64,000 nt of DNA from Henricia sp. BOLD:AAB3569 (taxonomy: Eukaryota > Echinodermata > Asteroidea > Spinulosida > Echinasteridae). Shown one piece after another: positions 34,301 to 44,787 of this stretch. Each line of letters begins with the position of its first letter. Positions within the stretch are counted from its first letter, which is position 1. The position numbers were made by a program, and so were the translations under genes. Where the stretch lies: positions 310,001 through 374,000 of the forward strand of contig JBBELK010000003.1 in the NCBI GenBank assembly GCA_037783545.1, read 5' to 3'. The notes under the pieces were generated by a model. The model worked only from the letters and a program-made list of their open reading frames with translations, was not told where the DNA came from and searched no databases.

Positions 34301-37300
34301 TGAAAGGTCAATGTACTGTAGGCTTTACCAATGATATCAATGATATCATAGCACACAATGCTAGAAATACAGTAACTTTTTAGACCCTCCCTCCCCCTCT
34401 GGACGCATGGCGTACACAGTGGCTCCAACCTCTTCACCCCTGTACGCATACGCATTTCATATACCTCAGCATTAGTAAGCATTGGTAAATGGTTCAGTAT
34501 TACATGTATAGTGCTATATACTACTAACGATTCGCATGTCGCCTCCAAAATCTGAAATAAATGAGATTGTTTTTGCATTTTTGTTTACACATAAAATGAC
34601 ATCAAGCATCAGAAACTGCAGATTTAATGGGAAAAACCTAAATTGAGGAGTGAAAAAAATGTGAGATGAGTGACAAAAATGTGTGGCCTGTCTAATATGT
34701 TTGTCAACTTGTCCAATTTCTAAATCGTTTTAGTAAAAGCAAATTTTCAGTTTGCGTACATACGCATTGGCTTGGACCCTCCCCCTGCCACCCTGTACGC
34801 AATGTCAACAACCCCCTCCTTTATGGATGGCCCCTAACAGAGACATGATGATCAACAAAACAAAGTTTGCAAAAATCTTTGAAAGGTGTATTCAAATCTT
34901 GTGGCTTTTTGGCTGGAAGTAAATGTTTTTGGACTCTTGAGCCACTGTGAGTAACATGCCGTAGTAGAAACAAACATATTTTGGAAATATGGTATGTAAA
35001 TGAGCAATTTTTAAAATTAAAATTTTGATATAAAGGATAGTACACCTGATGTCAGTATTAACTCATTTCATTCAATGCATTGCCATTGGGGCATTCTGGG
35101 TAGCATCATGATGAAACCATGGCCACTATGTGACTTCTAAAAAAATAAAACTGGAACTCTGTTTCAGGGGTATACACCATGCATGAATTAACATGAGAAA
35201 ACATTGGGGCATTCTGGGTAGCATCATGATAAAACCATGGCCATGATGTGACTTCCAAAAAACAAAACTGAAACTCAGTTTGACAGGGACACCATGCATG
35301 AATAAACATGAGAAAATATTGGGGCATTCTGGGTAACATCAAGATGAAACCATGGCCATGATGTGACTTCCAAAAAACAAAACTGGAACTCAGTTTCAAA
35401 GGGAACCATGCATGAATAAACATGAGAAAATATTGGGGCATTCTGGGTAACATCATGATGAAACCATGGCCATGATGTGACTTCTAAAAACCAAAACTGG
35501 AACTCTGCTTCAGGGGAACACCATACATGAGCAAGGGCAAAATAGTAAATTTAGCATGCTGCAGTGACATGTAAATAAGTAGCAGATTTGCATAATTTTG
35601 ATTAAGGCAAGAACAGTACATCAATATGTCAGTATTAATTAATGGTGCGGTAATATGTAAATTAAGCATTTATTTGCATAAATTTGAATACGAACAATTG
35701 AATACTACACAAACTATTAAAGTTAAATGCCTGCTGCAAGATAGACTACTCTACCAGGGGCTGACCTCCGTAGAAATTCAAGGTGCCATTTTAGTAAGCA
35801 AACTACCGGTAGATGCGCCTCATGTCCGTTTGACATGACTCTCGCGGTTGCTGATTTTTTTCTCATCCCATAGTTTGGTTGTTTCATTTCAATGGTGATT
35901 AGGTACCATACCAAATATTGTGTTTGTTACTTTGCTCAGTTGCGGTCCCATGCAACAATAAGAGAACAATTAGGTTCTTGGGGAAAACCTGAGGGAGTAT
36001 ACCACTGTGCCTTATAGCTCAGATGGTAGAGCGTCTGCCCTGTAGCTCATCTGTCTGGTGAGTCAGAGGTCTTGGAGAAAACCTGAGGGAGTATACCACT
36101 GTGCCTTATAGCTCAGCTGGTGGAGCATCTGCCCGGTGTGTAGGTCTTGGGGAAAACCTGAGGGAGTATACCACTGTGCCTTATAGCTCAGCTGGTGGAG
36201 CGTCTGCCCGGTGTGTCAGAGGTCTTGGGGAAAACCTGAGGGAGTATACCACTGTGCCTTATAGCTCAGCAGGTAGAGCGTCTGCCCAGTGTGTCAGATG
36301 TCTTGGGGAAACCTGATGGAGTATACCACTGTGCCTTATAGCTCAGCTGGTGGAGCGTCTGCCCGGTGTGTCAGAGGTCTTGGGGAAAACCTGAGGGAGT
36401 ATACCACTTTGCCTTATAGTTCAGCTGGTAGAGCATCTGCCTGGTGTGTCATAGGTCTTGGGAAAAATCTGAGGGCGTACATGTATACTACTGTGCCTTA
36501 TAGCTCAGCTGGTGGAGCGTCTGCCCGGTGTGTCAGAGGTCTTGGGGAAAACCTGACAGAATATACCACTGTGCCTTATAGCTCAGCTGGTGGAGCATCT
36601 GCCCGGTGTGTCAGACGTCTTGGGGGAAAACCTGAGGGACTATACCACTGTGCCTTATAGCTCAGCTGGTGGAGCATCTGCCCGGTGTGTCAGAGGTCTT
36701 GGAGAAAACTTGAGGGAGTATACCACTGTGCCTTATAGCTCAGCTGGTGGAGCGTCTGCCCGGTGTGTCAGAGGTCTGAGGGAAAACCTGAGGGAGTATA
36801 CCACTGTGCCTTATAGCTCAGCCGGTAGAGCGTCTGCCCGGTGTGACAGAGGTCTTAGGGAAAACCTGATGGAGTATACCACTGTGCCTTATAGCTCAGC
36901 TGGAAGAGCATCTGCCCGGTGTGTCAGAGGTCTTGGGGAAAACCTGAGGGAGTATACCACTGTGCCTTATAGCTCAGCTGGTAGAGCATCTGCCCGGTGT
37001 GTCAGAGGTCTTGGGGAAAACCTGAGGGAGTATACCACTGTGCCTTATAGCTCAGCTGGTAGAGCATCTGCCTGATGTGTCAGAGGTCTTGGGGAAAACC
37101 TGAGGGAGTATACCACTGTGCCTTATAGCTCAGCTGGTAGAGCATCTGCCCGGTGTGTCAGAGGTCTTGGGGGAAAACCTGAGGGAGTATACCACTGTGC
37201 CTTATAGCTCAGCTGGTAGAGCATCTGCCTGATGTGTCAGAGGTCTTAAGGAAAATCTGAGGGTGTCTACATGTACCACTGTGCCTTATAGCTCAGCTGG

Positions 37301-39588
37301 TAGAGTATCTGCCTGGTGTGTCAGAGGCCTTATAGGTCAGCTGGTAGAGTATCTGTCCGGTGTGTCAGAGGTCTTGGGGAAAATCTGAGGGAGTATACCA
37401 CTGTGCCTTATAGCTCAGCTGGTAGAGCATCTGCCTGGTGTGTCAGAGGTCTTAAGGAAAATCTGAGGGTGTCTACATGTACCACTGTGCCTTATAGCTC
37501 AGCTGGTAGAGTATCTGCCTGGTGTGTCAGAGGCCTTATAGGTCAGCTGGTAGAGTATCTGCCCGGTGTGTCAGAGGTCTTGGGGAAAATCTGAGGGAGT
37601 ATACCACTGTGCCTTATAGCTCAGCTGGTAGAGCATCTGCCTGGTGTGTCAGAGGTCTTGGGAGAAATCTGAGGGTGTATACATGTACTACTGTGCCTTA
37701 TAGCTCAGCTGGTAGAGCATCCGTCTGGTGTGTAAAAGGTCTTAAGGAAATATGAGAGAGTATACCACTGTGCTTTATAGCTCAGCTGGTAGAGCGTCTG
37801 TCTGGTGAGTTAGAGGTCTTGGGGAAAATCTGAGGGAGTATACCACTGTGCCTTATAGCTCAGCTGGTAGAGCATCTGCCTGGTGTGTCAGAGGTCTTAA
37901 GGAAAATCTGAGGGTGTCTACATGTACCACTGTGCCTTATAGCTCAGCTGGTAGAGTATCTGCCTGGTGTGTCAGAGGCCTTATAGGTCAGCTGGTAGAG
38001 TATCTGCCCGGTGTGTCAGAGGTCTTGGGGAAAATCTGAGGGAGTATACCACTGTGCCTTATAGCTCAGCTGGTAGAGCATCTGCCTGGTGTGTCAGAGG
38101 TCTTAAGGAAAATCTGAGGGTGTCTACATGTACCACTGTGCCTTATAGCTCAGCTGGTAGAGTATCTGCCTGGTGTGTCAGAGGCCTTATAGGTCAGCTG
38201 GTAGAGTATCTGTCCGGTGTGTCAGAGGTCTTGGGGAAAATCTGAGGGAGTATACCACTGTGCCTTATAGCTCAGCTGGTAGAGCATCTGCCTGGTGTGT
38301 CAGAGGTCTTGGGAGAAATCTGAGGGTGTATACATGTACTACTGTGCCTTATAGCTCAGCTGGTAGAGCATCCGTCTGGTGTGTAAAAGGTCTTAAGGAA
38401 ATATGAGAGAGTATACCACTGTGCTTTATAGCTCAGCTGGTAGAGCGTCTGTCTGGTGAGTTAGAGGTCTTGGGGAAAATCTGAGGGAGTATACCACTGT
38501 GCCTTATAGCTCAGCTGGTAGAGCGTCTGCCCAGTGTGTCAGAGGTCTTGGGGAAAACCTGAGGGAGTATACCACTGTGCCTTATAGCTCAGCTGGTAGA
38601 GCATCTGCCTGGTGTGTCAGAGGTCTTGGGGAAAACCTGAGGGAGTATACCACTGTGCCTTATAGCTCAGCTGGTAGAGCATCTGCCCGGTGTGTCAGAG
38701 GTCTTGGGGAAACCTGATGGAGTATACCACTGTGCCTTATAGCTCAGCTGGTAGAGCATCTGCCCGGTGTGTCAGAGGTCTTGGGGAAACCCGATGGAGT
38801 ATACCACTGTGCCTTATAGCTCAGCTGGTAGAGTATCTGCCTGGTGTGTCAGAGGCCTTATAGGTCAGCTGGTAGAGTATCTGCCCGGTGTGTCAGAGGT
38901 CTTGGGGAAAATCTGAGTGAGTATACCACTTTGCCTTATAGCTCAGCTGGTAGAGCATCTGCCTGGGGAAAACCTGAGGGAGTATACCACTGTGCCTTAT
39001 AGCTCAGATGGTAGAGCTTCTGCCCAGTGAGTCACAGGTGTCAGGTTGGAATCCTGATAAAGCCCTTACGACTTTTCTCTCATCCAAAGTGTGGATGCCG
39101 CTGTAACTATTCGCCGCGACACAGATTACACTACGAGAGGCATGTCAAACAGAGGCGCGTCTAGTTTGCTTATTACTAAAATGGTGCCTTTACATACTTC
39201 ACTTTATTGAATTGATTTCGCATGGGTGGGCTATCTTGCACTTTTGCTGCTATATCATCTTTGAGGAAGCCCTACCCATGCATGCCTATAAGTGGAAGCT
39301 AGACAAGTTTTAATACAGTGGAAAGTCACCATAAATGGGCATCGTATCTGAACCATACAAGTGTTTGTTTTGGTTGCGTTTGACGCGAACAAATGATTGG
39401 GAGCCATGAGCGATGTTCACTGTAGCTGAATGTTCTTTTTGGTGTTCATTATAGCGAATTTCCACTGTAATAAAATTGGAATGATGGCCAAAAACTCACC
39501 TCTCCTGTGTTTTCAGTATCCATGGCAACACGTCCATTTTTGTAGTGTGTAATATGAAGCTCCACAGTCTGTGGGCTCCATCTCCAAT
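31261..39588 (-). CDS. Unrecognised minus-strand gene, 3' exons
   Basis: Three minus-strand exons with good borders: 39588-39500, 32349-32258 and 31383-31261 (stop). Encoded pieces: WRWSPQTVELHITHYKNGRV, CGYCSYAPPIMLRFAGRRNL and ASVDLQYQYR|TQVEEIRMIE, ending LLSKPLSKNSL. The last two exons join exactly in phase 0. The 39500 exon leaves in phase 0 while the 32258 exon needs a base from a phase-1 exon, so at least one exon lies between (perhaps near 33808-33941) or they belong to different genes. I do not recognise the family. Confidence 0.45.
31400..32250. other. Intron, nothing recognised
   Basis: AT-rich unique-looking sequence. No repeat or exon identified. Confidence 0.4.
32258..32349 (-). 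CDS. Minus-strand gene, penultimate exon
   Basis: Acceptor TTCCCTTTTAG, donor GTAAGT, only one open frame: CGYCSYAPPIMLRFAGRRNL then ASVDLQYQYR. Confidence 0.65.
32700..33765 (+). repeat. Array of degenerate tRNA-like SINE units
   Basis: At least five units repeat GGTTCGAGTCCCACCCAAGC-type B boxes (32728, 32800, 32980, 33238, 33500, 33672), each followed by AGTTCTTGGGAAAGC and GGGATTAGTTGTGAT. Heads resemble CACCGAGTGGTCAAGTGGTT. Unit length is about 200-240 bp with much decay. Confidence 0.8.
33815..33935 (-). other. Possible exon, frame uncertain
   Basis: The minus strand has CTTTTAACAG followed by about 120 nt and GTATTG. A phase-0 reading starts DQFMKLPCVAAHAWPHLDYW but meets a stop before the donor. 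Another frame gives a hydrophobic LLPMLGLTWTIGL but has a stop just after the acceptor. An exon here would be needed to join 39500 to 32258. Confidence 0.25.
34012..34329. mobile_element. MITE family W with GCAACTGG repeats
   Basis: TTTAAAGCCTAGCGTACATC left, and inverse of GGTAAAGCCTACAGTACATT right. The interior has over ten GCAACTGG/CCAGTTGC motifs. Confidence 0.8.
34580..35080. other. Intergenic or intronic, nothing recognised
   Basis: No exon signature or clear repeat. CCCTCC-rich text at 34385 and 34777 suggests a decayed duplicate (GTACGCAxxCGCATT). Confidence 0.35.
35087..35530. repeat. About 116-bp tandem repeat, four copies
   Basis: Units start GGGGCATTCTGGGTAGCATC and contain AAACCATGGCCATGATGTGA, then CACCATGCATGAATAAACAT. 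Minus-strand reading frames across it are by-products. Confidence 0.9.
35790..39195. mobile_element. Inverted-repeat element containing the tRNA-like array
   Basis: Left TGCCATTTTAGTAAGCAAAC, ATGCGCCTC and GTTTGACATGACTCTCG (35792-35850) are matched inverted at 39118-39185 (GGCATGTCAAAC, GAGGCGCGTC, GTTTGCTTATTACTAAAATG). TTTTCTCTCATCC also flanks both sides (35859; 39074). The whole array sits between these ends. Confidence 0.7.
36005..39060 (+). repeat. tRNA-half tandem array with about 38 A boxes
   Basis: Unit of about 70-85 bp: GTGCCTTATAGCTCAGCTGG, TAGAGCGTCTGCCCGGTGTG, TCAGAGGTCTTGGGGAAAAC, CTGAGGGAGTATACCACT. TAGCTCAGCTGG matches the Pol III A-box consensus in nearly every unit. Only the final unit (38994-39064) continues into a T-arm (TCAGG-TTGGAAT-CCTGA) and an acceptor-like ATAAAGC. 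A 651-bp block is duplicated (37316-37850 region recurs at 37967-38500). Long plus-strand frames reading YSSAGRASARCVRGL are artefacts of the period. Confidence 0.9.
39500..39588 (-). CDS. Minus-strand gene exon
   Basis: Acceptor TATTCACAG, donor GTGAGT. Single open frame (D)WRWSPQTVELHITHYKNG, RVAMDTENTGE. Flanked by repeats on both sides, which makes the clean exon stand out. Confidence 0.6.
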
Positions 39589-39639
39589 CTGTGAATACAT
39601 AATGAACAAAAATTAGCAACTGTGACAGAAATGCAACCA

Positions 39640-40020
39640 ATCCAGGCTTTGACATTAACCAAAGTCACCAAGGCCAATGGCCTCATGCCCTGCTGAGTTG
39701 GCCCCGATGCCCCTTCCACAATGACTCAGCATTATTTGACTCCCAAAATGGCATATTCGCACGTGTTCGAAAGGGTTTAATCCCAGGCTTTGACATTAAC
39801 CAAGGCTACCAAAGCCAATGGCCCTATGCCCTGCTGAGTTGGCCTCATGCCCTGCTGAGTTGGCCTCGATGCCCCTTCAAGATATACACTTTCTGAGGCC
39901 AACTTGGCCAGCATACCCTATCCCAGGCCTTGACATTAACCAAGGCTACCAAGGCCAATGGCCTCATGCCCTGCTGAGTTGGCCCCGATGCTCCTTCAAG
40001 GTACACACTTTCTGTAAAGC
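39640..40020. repeat. Tandem repeat interrupted by an element H fragment
   Basis: Three copies of GGCTTTGACATTAACCAAGG and TGCCCTGCTGAGTTGGCC. Between copies 1 and 2, positions 39714-39777 carry TTCCACAATGACTCAGCATT and following bases, the same as 1524-1588. Confidence 0.85.
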
Positions 40021-40266
40021 TATACTTTCTGATAAGCTGATAGCAAAAAAGGACATGTCTAATTGACCTCTCGTGCTCCTTGATCCTGTTTTGCATCTTC
40101 CATTTTTATGCGCAAATTAATTTTAGCTTTGTTTACAAAACTAGCCCCTGTTCAGCCAGGTGTGAAATTCCCAACATGATGACGACGTTAATGAAAACTC
40201 GAAACCTATGTCTACCGATATTTCAATATTTGTGAGCCAATTTTCTAAAAATACTACAATTTTAAT

Positions 40267-40311
40267 TTTATCTACAATTTTATGAGTGTCTACTTTTTCT
40301 GATACACCCTG
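40267..40311 (-). repeat. Transposon end CAGGGTGTATC (right-facing copy)
   Basis: TATCTACAATTTTATGAGTG to GATACACCCTG is the inverse of 19591-19636. Confidence 0.65.
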
Positions 40312-40329
40312 TATTACTTCAAATGTTGA

Positions 40330-40573
40330 TAACTTAATATATCTTCAAGCAAACTTGAATCCGTCGTTTTGATTGGTGGATCCATGGCAACCAACAGTGT
40401 GATAATGTTTCATAATACTCTTCCGATTCTCATATTGCACTCTGCGTACCGGTAAATGCACCATGGTATTCCAAGATAACTGTGTCCCTACGCATATGCG
40501 CGGAGTACATGTAGTACTTGCAGAGTGCGCGTGTTATTAGTGCGTCAATTTTGCTTGAAGATAATATTAGTTA
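40330..40573. mobile_element. Small MITE with TATCTTCAAGCAAA ends
   Basis: TTAATATATCTTCAAGCAAA at left and TTTTGCTTGAAGATAATATTA at right; 240 bp, interior unassigned. Confidence 0.6.
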
Positions 40574-40989
40574 TCCCGCGAGCACGAGTGGAATACGGCA
40601 TTATCATGATTATGTAGGAACGCGACAGTCAGACGTCACGTGACCACATTCGTGTGACTAACTATGTTCCTTTTTTTGTCTGTCGCCTGAGGTGTATGAT
40701 TTTTAAACATCTATATCTGGGAGGTTTTAATTTTGTCAAAAAATTAGTTAGTCGTACATTATTATATAATGAAACTATTTATAGCCCGATACCCAAAATC
40801 TTGGAATCGTCCAGATTGTACCGTTACATTGTTATAAATTGTTATAAATTTAAATAAAGAAATTTATATTGATAAAATTCTCACTTTGTCTGTTTTGTTA
40901 GTTTGCTTTATTTGTATTTCTTCTTTCAAACAAACATATAAGAAAGAAACAACCTGCAGTAAAACCCCCGTTGATCATTTTTAATTTAA

Positions 40990-41075
40990 TTTGCTTAAGG
41001 GCGGTCCGGTTGGCGTAGTGGTTCTTTCCTCACCTTTCCTCTGGCGTACCCGTTTTGAATCCTGGGCGTGTATGT
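40990..41075 (+). repeat. Degenerate tRNA-like sequence
   Basis: GGTTGGCGTAGTGGTTC and TTTTGAATCCTGGGC look like A- and B-box regions of a decayed tRNA-SINE head, directly before the foldback. Confidence 0.45.
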
Positions 41076-41084
41076 GGATTGGGT

Positions 41085-42138
41085 TTACCCCTAGAACTAT
41101 GGGGGATAATGTATCCCCCATAGGTAATGTTGTTTTTTTCCAATATGGCGGCGCCTAAACTTTAAGATCGGACAGAAAAGTTTTCGGCTAGCGCAATAAT
41201 CCGCTGCCCAATCGCCACCAAACTCCGTCTGATAGTTCTTGAGACACTCACCTTGCGTGTGTCTACGGAATTTCGGTACCATTTGTCCACTAAATTCTCC
41301 GAAAATAATGTTGGGAAATGAATGGTTACATGTCTGAAGCTGTCATGTACATGTGTATGATGTGGTTCGTAGCTATAGACCGAAATAGACTGGTTTCCGT
41401 CCACATATTCTACATAGGAGAATCAAGCGTAGACTAGTTCCCGGTCTACATATTCCACACACACGCGTCGATGTACATCATCTCAAACTGTCGGAATCTT
41501 TTTGTCTGCCCGTCAAGTGCGTGGGAAGTCGCGCAGCGGGTGTTTTAAACTGGAAAGGAAATCAGAAACATCCAAAGGCATAGGTCCTTACTAAATCGTT
41601 TCTCACCTCAATGAGAAACGATTTAGTAAGGACCTATGCTTTTGGATGTTTCTGATTTCCTTTCCAGTTTAAAACACCCGCTGCGCGACTTCCCACGCAC
41701 TTGACGGGCAGACAAAAAGATTTCGACAGTTTGAGATGATGTACATCGACGCGTGTGTGTGGAATATGTAGACCGGGAACTAGTCTACGCTTGATTCTCC
41801 TATGTAGAATATGTGGACGGAAACCAGTCTATTTCGGTTTATAGCTACGAACCACATCATACACATGTACATGACAGCTTCAGACATGTAACCATTCATT
41901 TCCCAACATTATTTTCGGAGAATTTAGTGGACAAATGGTACCGAAATTCCGTAGACACACGCAAGGTGAGTGTCTCAAGAACTATCAGACGGAGTTTGGT
42001 GGCGATTGGGCAGCGGATTATTGCGCTAGCTTAAACCGTATCGGTCCGATCTTAAAGTTCAGGCGCCGCCATATTGGAAAAAAACAACATTACCTATCAT
42101 GGGGGAGAGTATATCCCCCATACTAGTTCTAGGGGTAA
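41085..42138. mobile_element. 1.05-kb foldback element Y
   Basis: Two arms of about 520 bp, nearly identical in inverted orientation, with the tip at 41590-41632 (CTAAATCGTTTCTCACC TCA loop). Ends CCCCTAGAACTATGGGGGAT and GTTCTAGGGG. Both arms carry the same frame beginning MDGNQSISVYSYEPHHTHVH with an internal GTGAGT donor-like site. Confidence 0.9.
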
Positions 42139-42619
42139 GTGTTTCCTCACAAAAATGAAAATCTTAAACTATTCTCACCCAAAATATTGGTTTTTCCCAT
42201 CAAATCTGCACATGTTAACCCTTTTAACGATGCTTAAGCCAACAGGGTCAGCTTCTCAACTCTTACCGATAGGTACATGTATACAGTATCACTCGGCGGC
42301 GAAGCTGCACAGCCACAGGCGCCGACGTTCCCATCATGCGCCGACGTTGTTCACAAGATTCATGACGAAATTTATTAATGCAAGCAAAATCGATCGTGCC
42401 AACTGGTTTCGGCGCCCCTCAGTTTGGCGTGAACAGACGAGCAGGCGAACATCTCTTGTTCCAAAAAGCAGGCCACGGAATCCCCAAATTTGACACAAAA
42501 CGTGTCTTTGTGTATTCATTGTTTTTGCTCGTAAGGCCATTTCGAAATTTTCGCGGCCATTTTGAAGGAGGTGCAAAGAGCGCCCTCTAGCGACGCATGT
42601 GCGTGCACAAAACATATCT

Positions 42620-43100
42620 AAGGCGGCTTCGCGCACTGGATACAACTTCGCAATTAATTTTGTTGACTAATTAAATCGATGGCTTTGACTATAAAGCTGG
42701 TTGGTTGTGATTCTATATGAGTTGTTCTTATGCTTCAGTTGAAAAAACTAAATTAAAAGTGCCTTCTTGTCTGAATAAATCGCATTAAGACCCCTTATTA
42801 TTTCCCAATTTCTCTAAGATTAAGGCGGCTTGATTCCGGCACTGGATACAACTTCGCAATTAATTTGTTTGACTAATTAAATCGATTGCTATGACGATAA
42901 AGCTGATTGATGATGATTCTACATGAATATTTCTTATATTACAGCTGAAAAATCGTAACAAAAAGTGCCTACTTGTCTAAATAAATCGATTTTAAGACCC
43001 CTTCTTATTTCATAATTTCTCTAAGCTAGAAGGCGGCTTAATATAATTCGCGCACTCTTAGATACAACTTCGCAATTTATTTTTGTGACTAATTACGTAA
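42620..43100. repeat. About 210-bp tandem repeat, 2.3 copies
   Basis: Copies start AAGGCGGCTT, then GGATACAACTTCGCAATTAA, TAATTAAATCGATTGCTATG and TAAATCGATTTTAAGACCCC. Confidence 0.85.
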
Positions 43101-43525
43101 ACTTGGTCAAATCCGTAACCGAAGTTTGCAAGCTTGATAGACTGCTGCGTGAAATTGCACTTTAGTTTCTGCATTTAATATCTGCCAGGCTGATTTATTT
43201 TTGGTACAGGCCTATTGGGGCTGGTTTTCTGTATTTGTGCCAAATATCACGCAAATCCACCTGTGCAGTGGTGAGATTTTCCGCCCCAAAATATCACCAA
43301 AATCACATCACAATTTTTAAAGTTGCCGTCTATTTATTTTTATTGACGATTCCGCACGTAAATTTGGCACATTTTAACAAGCATAAAACAGGAACTGCTT
43401 GATGAATTTTTGCAACAAAAGTATTTTTAATAGCTGTTGCCAACGTTTGCAAACGTTCGCGTATTTGAAACGCAGCCCAGCTATACACCAATCCGATAGT
43501 TGAAGTCCTCTCTCATCGCATACAT

Positions 43526-43587
43526 ATGAAAAACATCGCACATATATATCAAACATCGCACATACATGTCAAACATCGCACATACTA
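43526..43587. repeat. 18-bp tandem repeat CATCGCACATACATGTCAAA
   Basis: About 3.5 copies of an 18-20-bp unit. Confidence 0.8.
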
Positions 43588-43690
43588 ATTTGTGCATTAT
43601 CGAATATTGCAACGTTTCACACGCCATACTCTATCTCCTCCTGACATCTTCGTCCCAGACATTAAATCTTACTCGTCTGTTCCGGAATAG

Positions 43691-44104
43691 TGCTCGGTCC
43701 GAGCCCTCAAATGGTACCTCAATAGGACCGAACTAATCAAAGGTTCCACGACGAGTCTCTTCATCACGTCGACGACTCCTCATTGTCCAGCTTCACGAGA
43801 AACTATCGCTCGCTGGATTGTTACAGCCATTCGGTCCAAAACTGGCCGACGGCTTCACAGCGGAACTCCCGACAAAGTCAGAGCGCATGACGTCAGAGCC
43901 GCTTCGACCTCGTGGGCCTTCTTCAAGGGAGTTCCAATTACTGACATTCTGCAGGCTGCGTGCTGGAAGTCTTCCAACACGTTCACATCCTGCTACCTCC
44001 GGGACGTCCTCCAATCCGAGGGCCGCACCGGCAGATCAGCGTTGCTGTCAGCAAGGGCCTCAGCTCCGACGGCTGCTCCACCCTGCATTCAGCAACCCCT
44101 CTAG
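43691..44104 (+). pseudogene. DIRS-type tyrosine recombinase remnant
   Basis: One plus frame from just after TAG (43688) to TAG (44102): CSVRALKWYLNRTELIKGST, ETIARWIVTAIRSKTGRRLH, DKVRAHDVRAASTSWAFFKG, VPITDILQAACWKSSNTFTS, CYLRDV. The order RALKxYL - HDVRA - AACWKxxxTFTxCYLRDV is that of the C-terminal catalytic part of tyrosine recombinases in DIRS retrotransposons, including the HxxR-like HDVR and the terminal Tyr. No reverse transcriptase lies upstream here, and a stop precedes the fragment, so it is dead. Confidence 0.85.
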
Positions 44105-44348
44105 GTGGGTTTCCTCTTTGGGTAAGCTTACGTTAATTTATTCAGCTTACCCTTAACCGCACACAACCGTTCTCTTTTCTTTTTTGCCTAGAATGCATGG
44201 TGCCTCTCCTTAACCCACATTGGTTCTGGGGTCTACTCCAGCTTCAACAGCATCTCGCACCCACCCACTGCATCGGTGCTAGTCTGCACAGGTAGTGGCT
44301 CTACTGGGATAAGATGAGCGCTGTAGACTCCCTCCCCACAGAAGTGTG

Positions 44349-44695
44349 GAGTACCGTGGCCGAGCGGTTTAGGTCATTGACTCGCAATCATAGGTGAAAA
44401 CTTGGGGTTGGAGGTTCGAACCTCCCCACGGCTATGGTACCTGTGCCCTTGGGCAAGGCACTCAACCACACTTGCTCCATCCTTCGGAAGGGATGTAAAG
44501 CCGTTGGTCCAGTGTGTTAGGTAATGGAAACGCACTCTAAAGATCCCAGAGCATTCTTTCGTAAAGAGCAAGGGGGATCATCCCCGGTGTCTCTGGCCAT
44601 TTCTAATTCTAATTCTTCATGGGTTTCCTCACGCTTGCGAGTGACAGTGAGCACTATGAGGAATCCTTGGTATGAATACCAGAAATAAATAACAA
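44349..44695 (+). mobile_element. tRNA-derived SINE, full-length copy 2
   Basis: GTACCGTGGCCGAGCGGTTT, GGAGGTTCGAACCTCC, then the same body and AATAAATAACAATAAT tail. About 95% similar by eye to copy 1. Confidence 0.9.
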
Positions 44696-44787
44696 TAATC
44701 CGGGAATGTAAAAATTAAAGTGCTTTTACTTGATCGCGATTTTTAGCCTGAAGAAATGCGGTTTTATCTTTCTTGATACAACAGCCA

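Noticed and set aside
36101-38717. Plus-strand frames reading YSSAGRASARCVRGLGENLR
   Set aside because: Period artefact of the tRNA-half array; frames break wherever unit length changes.
36005-39060. Functional tRNA gene cluster
   Set aside because: Units lack a B box and paired acceptor and anticodon stems; even the last unit has a mismatched acceptor and no convincing anticodon stem.
41162-42034. Gene call for the MDGNQSISVYSYEPHHTHVH frame
   Set aside because: Present on both arms of a foldback with no domain or neighbouring exon; reported as a finding, not a gene.
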